In this document: in pieces, positions 1 through 6,023 of the stretch
How the letters are laid out: the number at the start of each line of letters is the position of its first letter
Numbering within the stretch: the first letter of the stretch is position 1
Assembly (NCBI GenBank): GCA_012729935.1
Contig: JAAYBY010000032.1
Span: 1-11,407, forward strand
Direction: 5' to 3'
DNA: 11,407 nucleotides
Source: Clostridiaceae bacterium
GTDB lineage: Bacteria > Bacillota > Clostridia > Saccharofermentanales > UBA5734
Notes under the pieces: generated by a model
Told to the model about the DNA's origin: nothing
Seen by the model: only the letters and a program-made list of their open reading frames with translations
Databases searched by the model: none
Position numbers and translations under genes: made by a program

Positions 1-2
1 TC

Positions 3-464
3 GGGAAAATCACACGGATTAATACCCATGTGCTTGAAATGCTGGCAAATGACGCCTATATTCCTGTTGTAGCCCCGATTGGCATCGGCAGCGGCGGAGA
101 AAGCTATAACATCAATGCCGACACAGTAGCCGCAGAAATAGCAGCGGCACTGAAAGCCGAAAAACTTATAACCCTGACGGATGTTGAAGGCGTGAAAATC
201 AAACAGGCTGATGGTGAGACGGTCGTCATATCAACATTAAACGAGCAGGAAATCAATGATCTGGTCGCACAAAAAGAAATCAGCGGCGGCATGATTCCGA
301 AAGTCATGGGTTGTCTGGATACGGTTAAACGCGGTGTCAACAGGGCACATATCATCGACGGACGGATCCCGCACTGTCTGCTGCTGGAAATTTTCACCAA
401 TAAAGGCATCGGAACCATGATTACCCGCGAGCGCAAGCCGTACCATCAGGGAGAAAAAATTTGA
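3..464 (+). CDS. argB: Acetylglutamate kinase, C-terminal part (5' end outside window)
   Basis: This is the C-terminal half of N-acetyl-L-glutamate kinase, which phosphorylates N-acetylglutamate with ATP in the second step of arginine synthesis in the cytoplasm. The frame is open from base 3, and the residues GKITRINTHVLEML read straight into the rest, so the GTG at 30 is internal and not the start. Visible family features in the amino-acid kinase fold are IPVVAPIG, the nucleotide-region stretch KLITLTDVEGV, SGGMIPKV, and the C-terminal AHIIDGRIPHCLLLEIF followed by GIGTMI. About 153 residues are present of roughly 290-300 usual for the family. The argD start lies 49 bp downstream with its own ribosome binding site and no terminator between, which fits one operon. 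Identification is firm; the N-terminal substrate-binding half cannot be judged. Confidence 0.96.
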   Translation, partial: GKITRINTHVLEMLANDAYIPVVAPIGIGSGGESYNINADTVAAEIAAALKAEKLITLTDVEGVKIKQADGETVVISTLNEQEINDLVAQKEISGGMIPKVMGCLDTVKRGVNRAHIIDGRIPHCLLLEIFTNKGIGTMITRERKPYHQGEKI

Positions 465-513
465 CAAGATTAATCTATTATGGGATCAGAACAACGAATC
501 AAGGAGCTTCACT

Positions 514-1746
514 ATGACTCAAAACCCGTCAACAAACGATACCGTTTACGCACAGATTTCTGCCGCTGATGAACAGTATTTCATGCCCGTATTCGGCAAA
601 CGCACACCGCTCTGCATCGTTGCCGGCCATGGTGTTTACCTGACTGACAGCGCTGATAACCAGTATCTGGACATGATTGGCGGTATCGCCGTCAACGTAC
701 TGGGACATGCTCACCCGAGACTGACAGCCGCGATCTGCGAACAGGCAAAGCGGCTTGTCCACTGCAGCAACTACTACTACAACATTCCGCAGACACAGCT
801 CGCCGAACGACTGGCCCTTTTATCAGGACTACCTGGAGCCCATGTCTTCTTCGGCAACAGCGGTGCTGAAGTCAATGAAGCGGCCATCAAACTGGCACGC
901 GGCTATTTTTATTATCAGGGACAGCCGCGCAGCAAAATAATCAGCGCAGTCAAATCATTTCACGGTCGGACACTGGCAACAGCGACAGCCACGGGTCAAA
1001 GCAAATACAGCCAGGCTTTTGCTCCCCTGCCGGCCGGATTTGAACACATTCCCTATAACGACACACGGGTCATGCTCTCTGCGATCGACCACCAGACCTG
1101 TGCTGTCATCATGGAACTCGTCCAGGGGGAAAGCGGAGTCATACCGGCAGATCCTGAGTATATGCACATGATCGAAAAGAGATGTCGGGAAACAGGCGCA
1201 TTATTGATCATTGATGAGATCCAGACTGGTATCGGCCGAACCGGTCATTTTCTGGCCAGCTCACACTATGGCCTGCAGCCTGATATGATAACACTGGCCA
1301 AAGGACTGGCCGGAGGCCTGCCGATCGGAGCGATTATCGCAAACGGCAAAGCGTCGAGCGGCTTTCATATCGGAGATCATGGCAGCACATTTGGCGGTAA
1401 CCCGCTGGTCTGCCGGGCAGGCCTGGCGGTTCTCGATGAACTGGAGGCATCTCATCTGGTAGAAAACGCAGCCATAACAGGCACTCTGCTGCAAAACGGA
1501 ATCAGGGAATTATCCCGGATGACCGGTCTCATATCGGATGTCCGCGGTCTTGGTCTGATGATCGGTTTCGAATTGAACAAACCCGTTGCGCCTGATGTGA
1601 AACGTGCACTGATACTTGAGGGCGTCCTGGTCGGGTCCGTCGGTGACCGAATCGTTCGCTTACTGCCGCCGCTGATTCTCGAAGAAAGCCATGTTGAAAT
1701 CTTTCTGCAAAAACTCAAAAACGTTCTGGAGGCACTACCTGTATGA
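514..1746 (+). CDS. argD: Acetylornithine aminotransferase (class III PLP enzyme)
   Basis: A 410-residue class III aminotransferase that makes N-acetylornithine from N-acetylglutamate semialdehyde and glutamate, using pyridoxal phosphate (PLP), in the cytoplasm. Motifs in order are NSGAEVNEAAIKLAR near 115-129 (PLP phosphate region), SFHGRT near 148-153, the DEIQTGIGRTG segment at 234-244 with the cofactor-contacting Asp234, and LAKGLAGGLPIGA at 261-273 with Lys263 as the expected Schiff-base lysine. GSTFGGNPL follows near 290-300. Length is close to the family norm of about 400. The ATG at 514 is preceded by AAGGAG at 501-506 with 7 nt spacing. Its place between argB and argF supports ArgD rather than a related ornithine or 4-aminobutyrate aminotransferase. 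The stop codon overlaps the argF start (ATGA), which suggests translational coupling. Confidence 0.96.
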   Translation: MTQNPSTNDTVYAQISAADEQYFMPVFGKRTPLCIVAGHGVYLTDSADNQYLDMIGGIAVNVLGHAHPRLTAAICEQAKRLVHCSNYYYNIPQTQLAERLALLSGLPGAHVFFGNSGAEVNEAAIKLARGYFYYQGQPRSKIISAVKSFHGRTLATATATGQSKYSQAFAPLPAGFEHIPYNDTRVMLSAIDHQTCAVIMELVQGESGVIPADPEYMHMIEKRCRETGALLIIDEIQTGIGRTGHFLASSHYGLQPDMITLAKGLAGGLPIGAIIANGKASSGFHIGDHGSTFGGNPLVCRAGLAVLDELEASHLVENAAITGTLLQNGIRELSRMTGLISDVRGLGLMIGFELNKPVAPDVKRALILEGVLVGSVGDRIVRLLPPLILEESHVEIFLQKLKNVLEALPV

Positions 1747-2675
1747 AACATCTGATTGACATTAAAGATTTAACGGCTGAAGAAATGCTTGGCCTTCTCG
1801 ACCTGGCAGAGCGTCTCAAAAAAGAGTACCGTGCCGGTATTCGACATACATACTTAAAAGACAAAGTTCTGGGTATGATCTTCGCCAAATCGTCTACGCG
1901 AACACGCATCTCATTTGAAGTCGGCATGTTGCAGCTTGGCGGCCAGGCGCTCTTTCTGAGCAGTCAGGACATCCAACTGGGGCGTGGTGAATCCATTTCA
2001 GATACCGCCCGGGTTCTGTCCCGGATGATCGACGCCATCATGATCCGTACCTACAAGCATCAGGATGTGCTCGATCTTGCAGCCCATGGCTCCATCCCGA
2101 TCATCAACGGATTGACGGATTTATCACATCCGTGTCAGGCGCTCGCTGACCTGCTGACAATTAGAGAGCACAAAGGACATCTGCGGGGATTAAAACTGGC
2201 CTATCTCGGTGACGGCAACAACGTTGCCAATTCATTACTTGAGGCTTGTACACGGGCCGGCATGGATATCGCGATTGCTGCCCCGGCTGGACACACGTGT
2301 GACAGCGACTATATAGCTGACGCCCAGAAACAAGCTGAAATCAATCAGTGCCAGGTCCTGCTGACCGAAGATCCTGAAGAAGCGATTCGCGGGGCTGACG
2401 CCGTTTACACGGATACCTGGGTCAGTATGGGACAGGAAGCCGAGAAGGCCCGCCGCATCAAAATCTTCAAGCGATACCAGGTTAATGATTCATTGATGGC
2501 TCTGGCGAATAAAGACGCGGTTTTCCTCCACTGCCTGCCGGCCTACAGAGGTCTTGAAGTCACAGAATCCGTGATAGACGGCCCTTCGTCTGTCATTTTT
2601 GATGAAGCTGAAAACAGACTGCACGCCCAAAAAGCGGTGCTTGTTCAGTTGATGGCACCTGAAAAAGTGATTTAA
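1743..2675 (+). CDS. argF: Ornithine carbamoyltransferase, anabolic
   Basis: A 310-residue ornithine carbamoyltransferase that condenses ornithine with carbamoyl phosphate to citrulline. The carbamoyl-phosphate motif SSTRTR is at about 50-55, followed by ISFEVGMLQLGG. HPCQALAD is at about 129-136, the ornithine-binding DTWVSMGQE at 224-232, and HCLPAYRG at 263-270 with the active-site Cys. FDEAENRLHAQKAVL near 286-300 is the usual end of the family. The last motif reads YRG where HRG is common, which I regard as a tolerated variant. The ATG overlaps the argD stop by 4 bp, and GGAGG lies at 1728-1732 inside argD. Position in an arg biosynthetic operon argues for the anabolic enzyme rather than the catabolic ArcB. 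No hairpin terminator is visible in the 23 bp before the converging gene. Confidence 0.96.
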   Translation: MKHLIDIKDLTAEEMLGLLDLAERLKKEYRAGIRHTYLKDKVLGMIFAKSSTRTRISFEVGMLQLGGQALFLSSQDIQLGRGESISDTARVLSRMIDAIMIRTYKHQDVLDLAAHGSIPIINGLTDLSHPCQALADLLTIREHKGHLRGLKLAYLGDGNNVANSLLEACTRAGMDIAIAAPAGHTCDSDYIADAQKQAEINQCQVLLTEDPEEAIRGADAVYTDTWVSMGQEAEKARRIKIFKRYQVNDSLMALANKDAVFLHCLPAYRGLEVTESVIDGPSSVIFDEAENRLHAQKAVLVQLMAPEKVI

Positions 2676-2698
2676 TCTTCATTATGTTGTCTTTTGAA

Positions 2699-3283
2699 TC
2701 AGCTAAGCGGGAAATCGAAATACGAACCCGTTGTCGATGGTTCCGCGATCATAAAAACGATCACTAACACGACCACGATGACTTGCAGCACAATAAAAAC
2801 CAATCCGACAATATTCAATTTTTTGGACCAGCCGATTTTTCGAACCGCTTCATCCAGATTTCTTTCACTCGTTGCTATGATCGCGAAAATTAAAGCGATC
2901 AGTCCGAGGACCATACTGATGCCAAAACCACAACAAAGCATGTTGACGATTGACATGAGAATAGTGCCTGTGGTTGACGGGGCCGACGCTGGTATCGGAC
3001 GAGAAGTGTCTTGACCAGCGGTCGTCGGGTCCGATACAGCAGGTTGATAACGATAACGGCCGTCACGCGCAGGATTATAGTCCGAACGAACATAGGCAGT
3101 CCGGGTTGGTTCAGCCGGTTTGTCATGCATCAAAACCGGTTCAGCGGTCTGTAGGCTGTCTGTTGATGGATCCGGTTCCGTTTCCTCACGTTTCACAACA
3201 TCTTCAACAGCGGCTGGCAGTCCGCATTCTGGACAAAACTTGAATGGATAGTCTGCTTCATATTGACAATGTGCGCAGCGCAT
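2699..3283 (-). CDS. Zinc-ribbon protein with CD225/dispanin-like C-terminal membrane region
   Basis: A 194-residue protein of unknown function. An N-terminal zinc ribbon is formed by CAHC at 3-6 and CPEC at 17-20. A polar, Pro/Thr/Asp-rich linker with several Arg and Tyr covers about 25-105. Two hydrophobic segments follow at about 106-137 and 156-181, joined by a charged stretch (SERNLDEAVRKIGWSKK). The double Cys CCGFG at 117-121, then a helix, then an amphipathic A-x-K-x-x-x-SKK loop, resemble the CD225/dispanin (interferon-induced transmembrane protein-like) family as I remember it. An in-frame ATG at 3322 exists, but the ATG at 3283 is chosen because GGAGG precedes it by a normal distance and it starts right before the zinc ribbon. 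The gene lies 143 bp downstream of the DUF2752 gene, with a possible promoter in the gap. The membrane family assignment is by motif only. Confidence 0.75.
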   Translation of the reverse strand: MRCAHCQYEADYPFKFCPECGLPAAVEDVVKREETEPDPSTDSLQTAEPVLMHDKPAEPTRTAYVRSDYNPARDGRYRYQPAVSDPTTAGQDTSRPIPASAPSTTGTILMSIVNMLCCGFGISMVLGLIALIFAIIATSERNLDEAVRKIGWSKKLNIVGLVFIVLQVIVVVLVIVFMIAEPSTTGSYFDFPLS

Positions 3284-3330
3284 AATGCTTCCTCCGATTG
3301 TATCCGGCAGTGATTTCATCAATTAACCGC

Positions 3331-3346
3331 GACAGAGACATCTGTC
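3331..3346 (-). repeat. Inverted repeat in the leader of the zinc-ribbon gene
   Basis: GACAGA and TCTGTC form a perfect 6-bp inverted repeat with a 4-nt loop, about 50 bp upstream of the start codon and downstream of the possible promoter. There is no T-run after it on the minus strand, so it is not an intrinsic terminator. It could be an RNA hairpin, a protein site, or chance. Confidence 0.35.
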
Positions 3347-3368
3347 AGTCAGGAATCTGTTCAGAACC

Positions 3369-3397
3369 AGTCTATGACATTGTACGATCGTCGTCAA
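3369..3397 (-). promoter_or_regulatory. Possible promoter for the zinc-ribbon/CD225-like gene
   Basis: On the minus strand TTGACG (3392-3397) and TAGACT (3369-3374) are separated by exactly 17 bp, about 85 bp upstream of the start codon at 3283. The -35 matches consensus at five of six positions, the -10 at four. If active, the zinc-ribbon gene would be at least partly independent of the FMN riboswitch upstream. Confidence 0.45.
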
Positions 3398-3426
3398 CGC
3401 CGCAACTGAAAAAGTCGGTCCATGAA

Positions 3427-3855
3427 TCAGGGTGCCAGCCAGCGAAACGGCAGCCAGGGCAGATTGCGCAGAAACAAAAACAGAAGCGCGCTGATCAGCA
3501 GCGAATAGAGCCAAAAACGCATATTCTGCGGTTTCTTGAAGATCGGACGGCCCAACAGCGCCTCCAGCCAAATACCCAATGCGATCCATCCCGAAAAAGC
3601 AAGCCAAATCAAAGCCCAGGCATTAAAAGACAAGGCTTCTGCTATGCGGCCATGCAGCAAAGAAACCAGCGCCCGGGTGATCCCACAGCCTGTGCAGTAG
3701 TATCCTGTGATCTCATGAAAAAAGCACGGCACCAGTCCTGGTCCGGTCAACGGATCCATGGACAACAGCATCCAGACAGCAGCTAAAAGTAAAACCGGGA
3801 TGCCTACAACCACCAGAATGCGAACCCATAGAGGCCTACCGGAAATCGGCTTCAT
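3427..3855 (-). CDS. DUF2752 family small membrane protein
   Basis: A 142-residue protein that I assign to DUF2752 from the signature CTGCGITRALVSLLHG at 54-69, which follows a further Cys at 44 and is followed by AEALSFNAW (family pattern C-x-GCG-x-TRA, then A-x-x-N). Hydrophobic segments lie at about 11-32, 76-100 and 112-130, so the conserved Cys-rich loop sits between the first two membrane helices. The function of the family is not known to me. The ATG at 3855 is chosen because the ribU stop codon lies only 4 nt upstream; there is no clear ribosome binding site, so translation probably depends on ribosomes finishing ribU. A longer frame upstream would overlap ribU and add no family sequence. 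Tight coupling to ribU places it under the FMN riboswitch. Confidence 0.82.
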   Translation of the reverse strand: MKPISGRPLWVRILVVVGIPVLLLAAVWMLLSMDPLTGPGLVPCFFHEITGYYCTGCGITRALVSLLHGRIAEALSFNAWALIWLAFSGWIALGIWLEALLGRPIFKKPQNMRFWLYSLLISALLFLFLRNLPWLPFRWLAP

Positions 3856-3859
3856 CCCG

Positions 3860-4477
3860 TCAGCAATGCAGCAGCGGGCTGATCCGCTTGTAAATGATGG
3901 CGACAATCCAGGAGACAACAAAACCTTTGAACAGATTAAACGGCACGAAGACAAACAGAATCAGCGTTCTCAGATCATGAACGAGCCGATTGCCGGTTTC
4001 ATGTACCATATTGACGATCACTTCCATCGGCAATCCCATCACACTGATATAGAACGGAATCATGATAAAGTAGTTGATCAGGCTGGCCAGAACGGTCATC
4101 ACGATCGTGCCGGTTGCCATGCCGATAAACGCCTGCTTCCGGGTTTTTGCCCGCTGGTAAATATAACCGGCTGTTCCGACAAAGGCAGAACCGATCACAA
4201 AATTGGCCAGTTCTCCGACGCCGCCTGTATGTGTCACCGGTAAATGAAGGAGATTCTTGATCAGTTCAACCAGAATACCCGTCCACGGTCCCATGGAAAA
4301 CGCCGCTGTCAAAACAACAACTTCACTGAAATCAAATTTCAGAAATACAGGCATCAAGGGCAGCGACATCTCCAAATACATCAGGGCAACGGCTGCTGCC
4401 GATAAAATACCTGCTTTCGCGACCCATCGGGTTCTCTTTCTGTTTGTTGAGCAAAACTCATTCTTCAGTTCTTCCAT
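3860..4477 (-). CDS. ribU: Riboflavin ECF transporter S component RibU
   Basis: A 205-residue membrane protein, the substrate-binding (S) component of an energy-coupling factor transporter for riboflavin. It would work with an EcfA-A'-T module encoded elsewhere, since no ATPase or T component is in this window. Family features are LPLMPVFLKFDFSEV at 39-53, the GPWTGILVELIKNLLHL stretch at 63-79, GGVGELANFVIGS at 85-97, and NYFIMIPFY at 135-143. A charged N-terminal tail of about 18 residues precedes the first helix, and about six membrane segments can be traced. The ATG at 4477 is preceded by GGGAGGG with 5 nt spacing. An FMN riboswitch and terminator lie directly upstream, which independently supports riboflavin as the substrate. 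The stop codon is 4 nt from the DUF2752 start. Confidence 0.93.
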   Translation of the reverse strand: MEELKNEFCSTNRKRTRWVAKAGILSAAAVALMYLEMSLPLMPVFLKFDFSEVVVLTAAFSMGPWTGILVELIKNLLHLPVTHTGGVGELANFVIGSAFVGTAGYIYQRAKTRKQAFIGMATGTIVMTVLASLINYFIMIPFYISVMGLPMEVIVNMVHETGNRLVHDLRTLILFVFVPFNLFKGFVVSWIVAIIYKRISPLLHC

Positions 4478-4518
4478 CGTATTCCCTCCCGTGTCATTTT
4501 TTGACGATTATCTGCATC

Positions 4519-4543
4519 AAAAAAACGCCCATTTCGGGGCGTT
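4519..4543 (-). terminator. Riboswitch-controlled intrinsic terminator
   Basis: On the minus strand AACGCCC and GGGCGTT form a 7-bp stem (arms at 4537-4543 and 4524-4530) with a 6-nt loop, followed by seven T (4519-4525, partly within the stem). It lies between the FMN aptamer and ribU, so it is the expected expression platform: termination when FMN is bound. Confidence 0.87.
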
Positions 4544-4565
4544 CAGTCAATCCTTCGGATCAGCT

Positions 4566-4702
4566 GTTTCCTTTCATCCAGACTTTAACTGTCGGCCCAG
4601 GATTCGAACCTGGTCAGCTGTATCCTCATCAGATACAGGTCGCGGGCTTGTCCCGATTAAGGGCATCACCGCCGGTAGGGATTTTCACCCTGCCCCGGAA
4701 AC
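4566..4702 (-). ncRNA. FMN riboswitch aptamer (RFN element)
   Basis: The minus strand carries the well known FMN aptamer blocks in order: CGGGGCAGGGTGAAAATCCC, ACCGGCGGTGATGCCC, AGCCCGCGA, GGGCCGACAGT, and AGTCTGGATGAAAGGA. The closing P1 stem pairs GTTTCC (plus strand 4697-4702) with GGAAAC (4566-4571). A variable 7-bp hairpin sits at 4618-4638 and a 5-bp hairpin with a TTCGAAT loop at 4597-4613. The aptamer is followed by a terminator and then ribU, so it should repress riboflavin uptake when FMN is abundant. Confidence 0.96.
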
Positions 4703-4716
4703 CATTACTTGTGATT

Positions 4717-4744
4717 ATTATACCATGCAGCACGCATTTTTCAA
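4717..4744 (-). promoter_or_regulatory. Promoter of the FMN riboswitch-ribU transcript
   Basis: On the minus strand TTGAAA (4739-4744) and a perfect TATAAT (4717-4722) are 16 bp apart, with TGG just before the -10 (TGGTATAAT). Transcription would start near 4710, a few bases before the aptamer's P1 stem, as expected for a riboswitch leader. Confidence 0.82.
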
Positions 4745-4808
4745 CAGGTGTTCCCGATTGTCCGTTTGTGATGAACCAGACAAACATGCTCCGCGGTCTG
4801 CAAACACG

Positions 4809-6023
4809 TTACCTGTGAAGTTCATTGCGGATTTGAACGATCGCTTCATTCCTGATGTAGATGCGCGGCAGTCGTCTTCCCATGATACAGGTCACTTCGT
4901 AGTTGATCGTGTCCTGCCATGCAGCGATCGTGTCAACGGACAGACCTTGCTGATCGTTATGGTTGTATGGCCCGAACAGCAGCACCTCTTCCCCGGACTG
5001 AACCGGACCGCCGTCAATATCTGTCACATCGACCATACACATATCCATACAGATTTTGCCGATCAAAGGTGCTCGTTCACCCCTGATCATGACGACAGCT
5101 GATCGATCCAACCGGCGCAAATAGCCGTCAGCATAGCCGATTCCCAGCGTTGCAATGGTTCGCTCACGTGTAAGAACAGTCTCATGGCCATAGCCGATAG
5201 AAGAGCCGGCCGGCAGCGTTCTTGTTCGGATGACGCGCGTCTTCAGACTCATAACCGGCTGCAGACCCGACCAGATCTCCGGGCATCCTTTCGGTACCAT
5301 CCCGTAAAGAATCAGGCCGGGACGGATCATGTCCAGATGCATATCGGGAAATCGCATGCTGGCTGCGCTGTTGCAGACGTGTCTGAGCGGCAAATCAACG
5401 CCCGCTTGTTCTAATTGTTTACAAAAAGTCGTGAAAGCATCAAAAGGCCGCCGGGTATAGAATGGTTCCGGATCATCCGCGCTGGGAAAATGGGTAAAGA
5501 TTCCTTCGATTTTCAGGTTTGGCTGATCCTGAATCCAGCGGATCTGTCGGATGGTTTCTTCATTCATCGGAAATCCGATTCGACTCATCCCTGTATCAAT
5601 CTTAATGTGAACTGGAGCCCGAACGGATCGCTGCGCTGCGCAATGCGCCAAGGCCTCAGCCAGTTCACAGGAATATACGGTCGGCATCAGGCGGTAATCG
5701 AGCAATGCCTTGACACGCGAACCATCTGTATGTCCCAGTATCAGGATCGGTGCTTCGATACCGGATTGCCTCAGCTCAATCGCCTCATCAAGGAAAGCAA
5801 CGGCCAGCTGATCCACCCCACTGTCCAGCAAAACGGGCGCAATCTGGGCAGCGCCATGTCCGTAGCCATCCGCCTTGACAACTGCCATGATATGACAGTC
5901 ATGGCGTGTTGCTTCCCGAATGATCCGGACGTTGGTCACCAGACGGTCCAGATCAATTTCCAGCCACGCCCGGGTCTGTTCACCAAGTTCCTGCTTCATT
6001 GTTTGTTCTGCTGCTTGATACAT
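4809..6023 (-). CDS. alr: Alanine racemase
   Basis: A PLP-dependent alanine racemase of 404 residues that supplies D-alanine for peptidoglycan in the cytoplasm. The PLP lysine is in AVVKADGYGHG (Lys50 with this start). The second catalytic residue is the Tyr of SIGYGHE near 278. Other family motifs are IDTGMSRIGF at about 142-151, RPGLILYG at about 234-241, ATLGIGYADGY at 291-301 and GKICMDMCMVDVT at 322-334. Length is slightly above the usual 370-390. Three in-frame ATGs compete: 6056 (no ribosome binding site), 6023 (GGGAAG 6 nt upstream) and 5999 (none clear). I favour 6023, so the gene overlaps the end of nnr by 44 bp. The family is certain; the start is not. The next gene, ribU, has its own promoter. 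Confidence 0.94.
   Translation of the reverse strand: MYQAAEQTMKQELGEQTRAWLEIDLDRLVTNVRIIREATRHDCHIMAVVKADGYGHGAAQIAPVLLDSGVDQLAVAFLDEAIELRQSGIEAPILILGHTDGSRVKALLDYRLMPTVYSCELAEALAHCAAQRSVRAPVHIKIDTGMSRIGFPMNEETIRQIRWIQDQPNLKIEGIFTHFPSADDPEPFYTRRPFDAFTTFCKQLEQAGVDLPLRHVCNSAASMRFPDMHLDMIRPGLILYGMVPKGCPEIWSGLQPVMSLKTRVIRTRTLPAGSSIGYGHETVLTRERTIATLGIGYADGYLRRLDRSAVVMIRGERAPLIGKICMDMCMVDVTDIDGGPVQSGEEVLLFGPYNHNDQQGLSVDTIAAWQDTINYEVTCIMGRRLPRIYIRNEAIVQIRNELHR

Noticed and set aside
2748..2766. GATC-rich inverted repeat as a terminator of argF
   Set aside because: The arms are only about 4 bp, AT-rich and lie within the opposite gene with no following T-run.
3298..3786. Plus-strand open frame of 162 codons
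   Set aside because: It is opposite the DUF2752 gene and its low-complexity Gln/Lys-rich translation looks like a shadow.
4597..4613. T-arm-like sequence suggesting a tRNA gene
   Set aside because: The surrounding sequence holds the full set of FMN aptamer blocks in order and there is no acceptor stem, D-arm or anticodon arm to complete a tRNA.
4257..5102. Long plus-strand open frame of 281 codons
   Set aside because: It runs antisense across the ribU N-terminus, the FMN riboswitch and the alr C-terminus and has no recognisable protein features.
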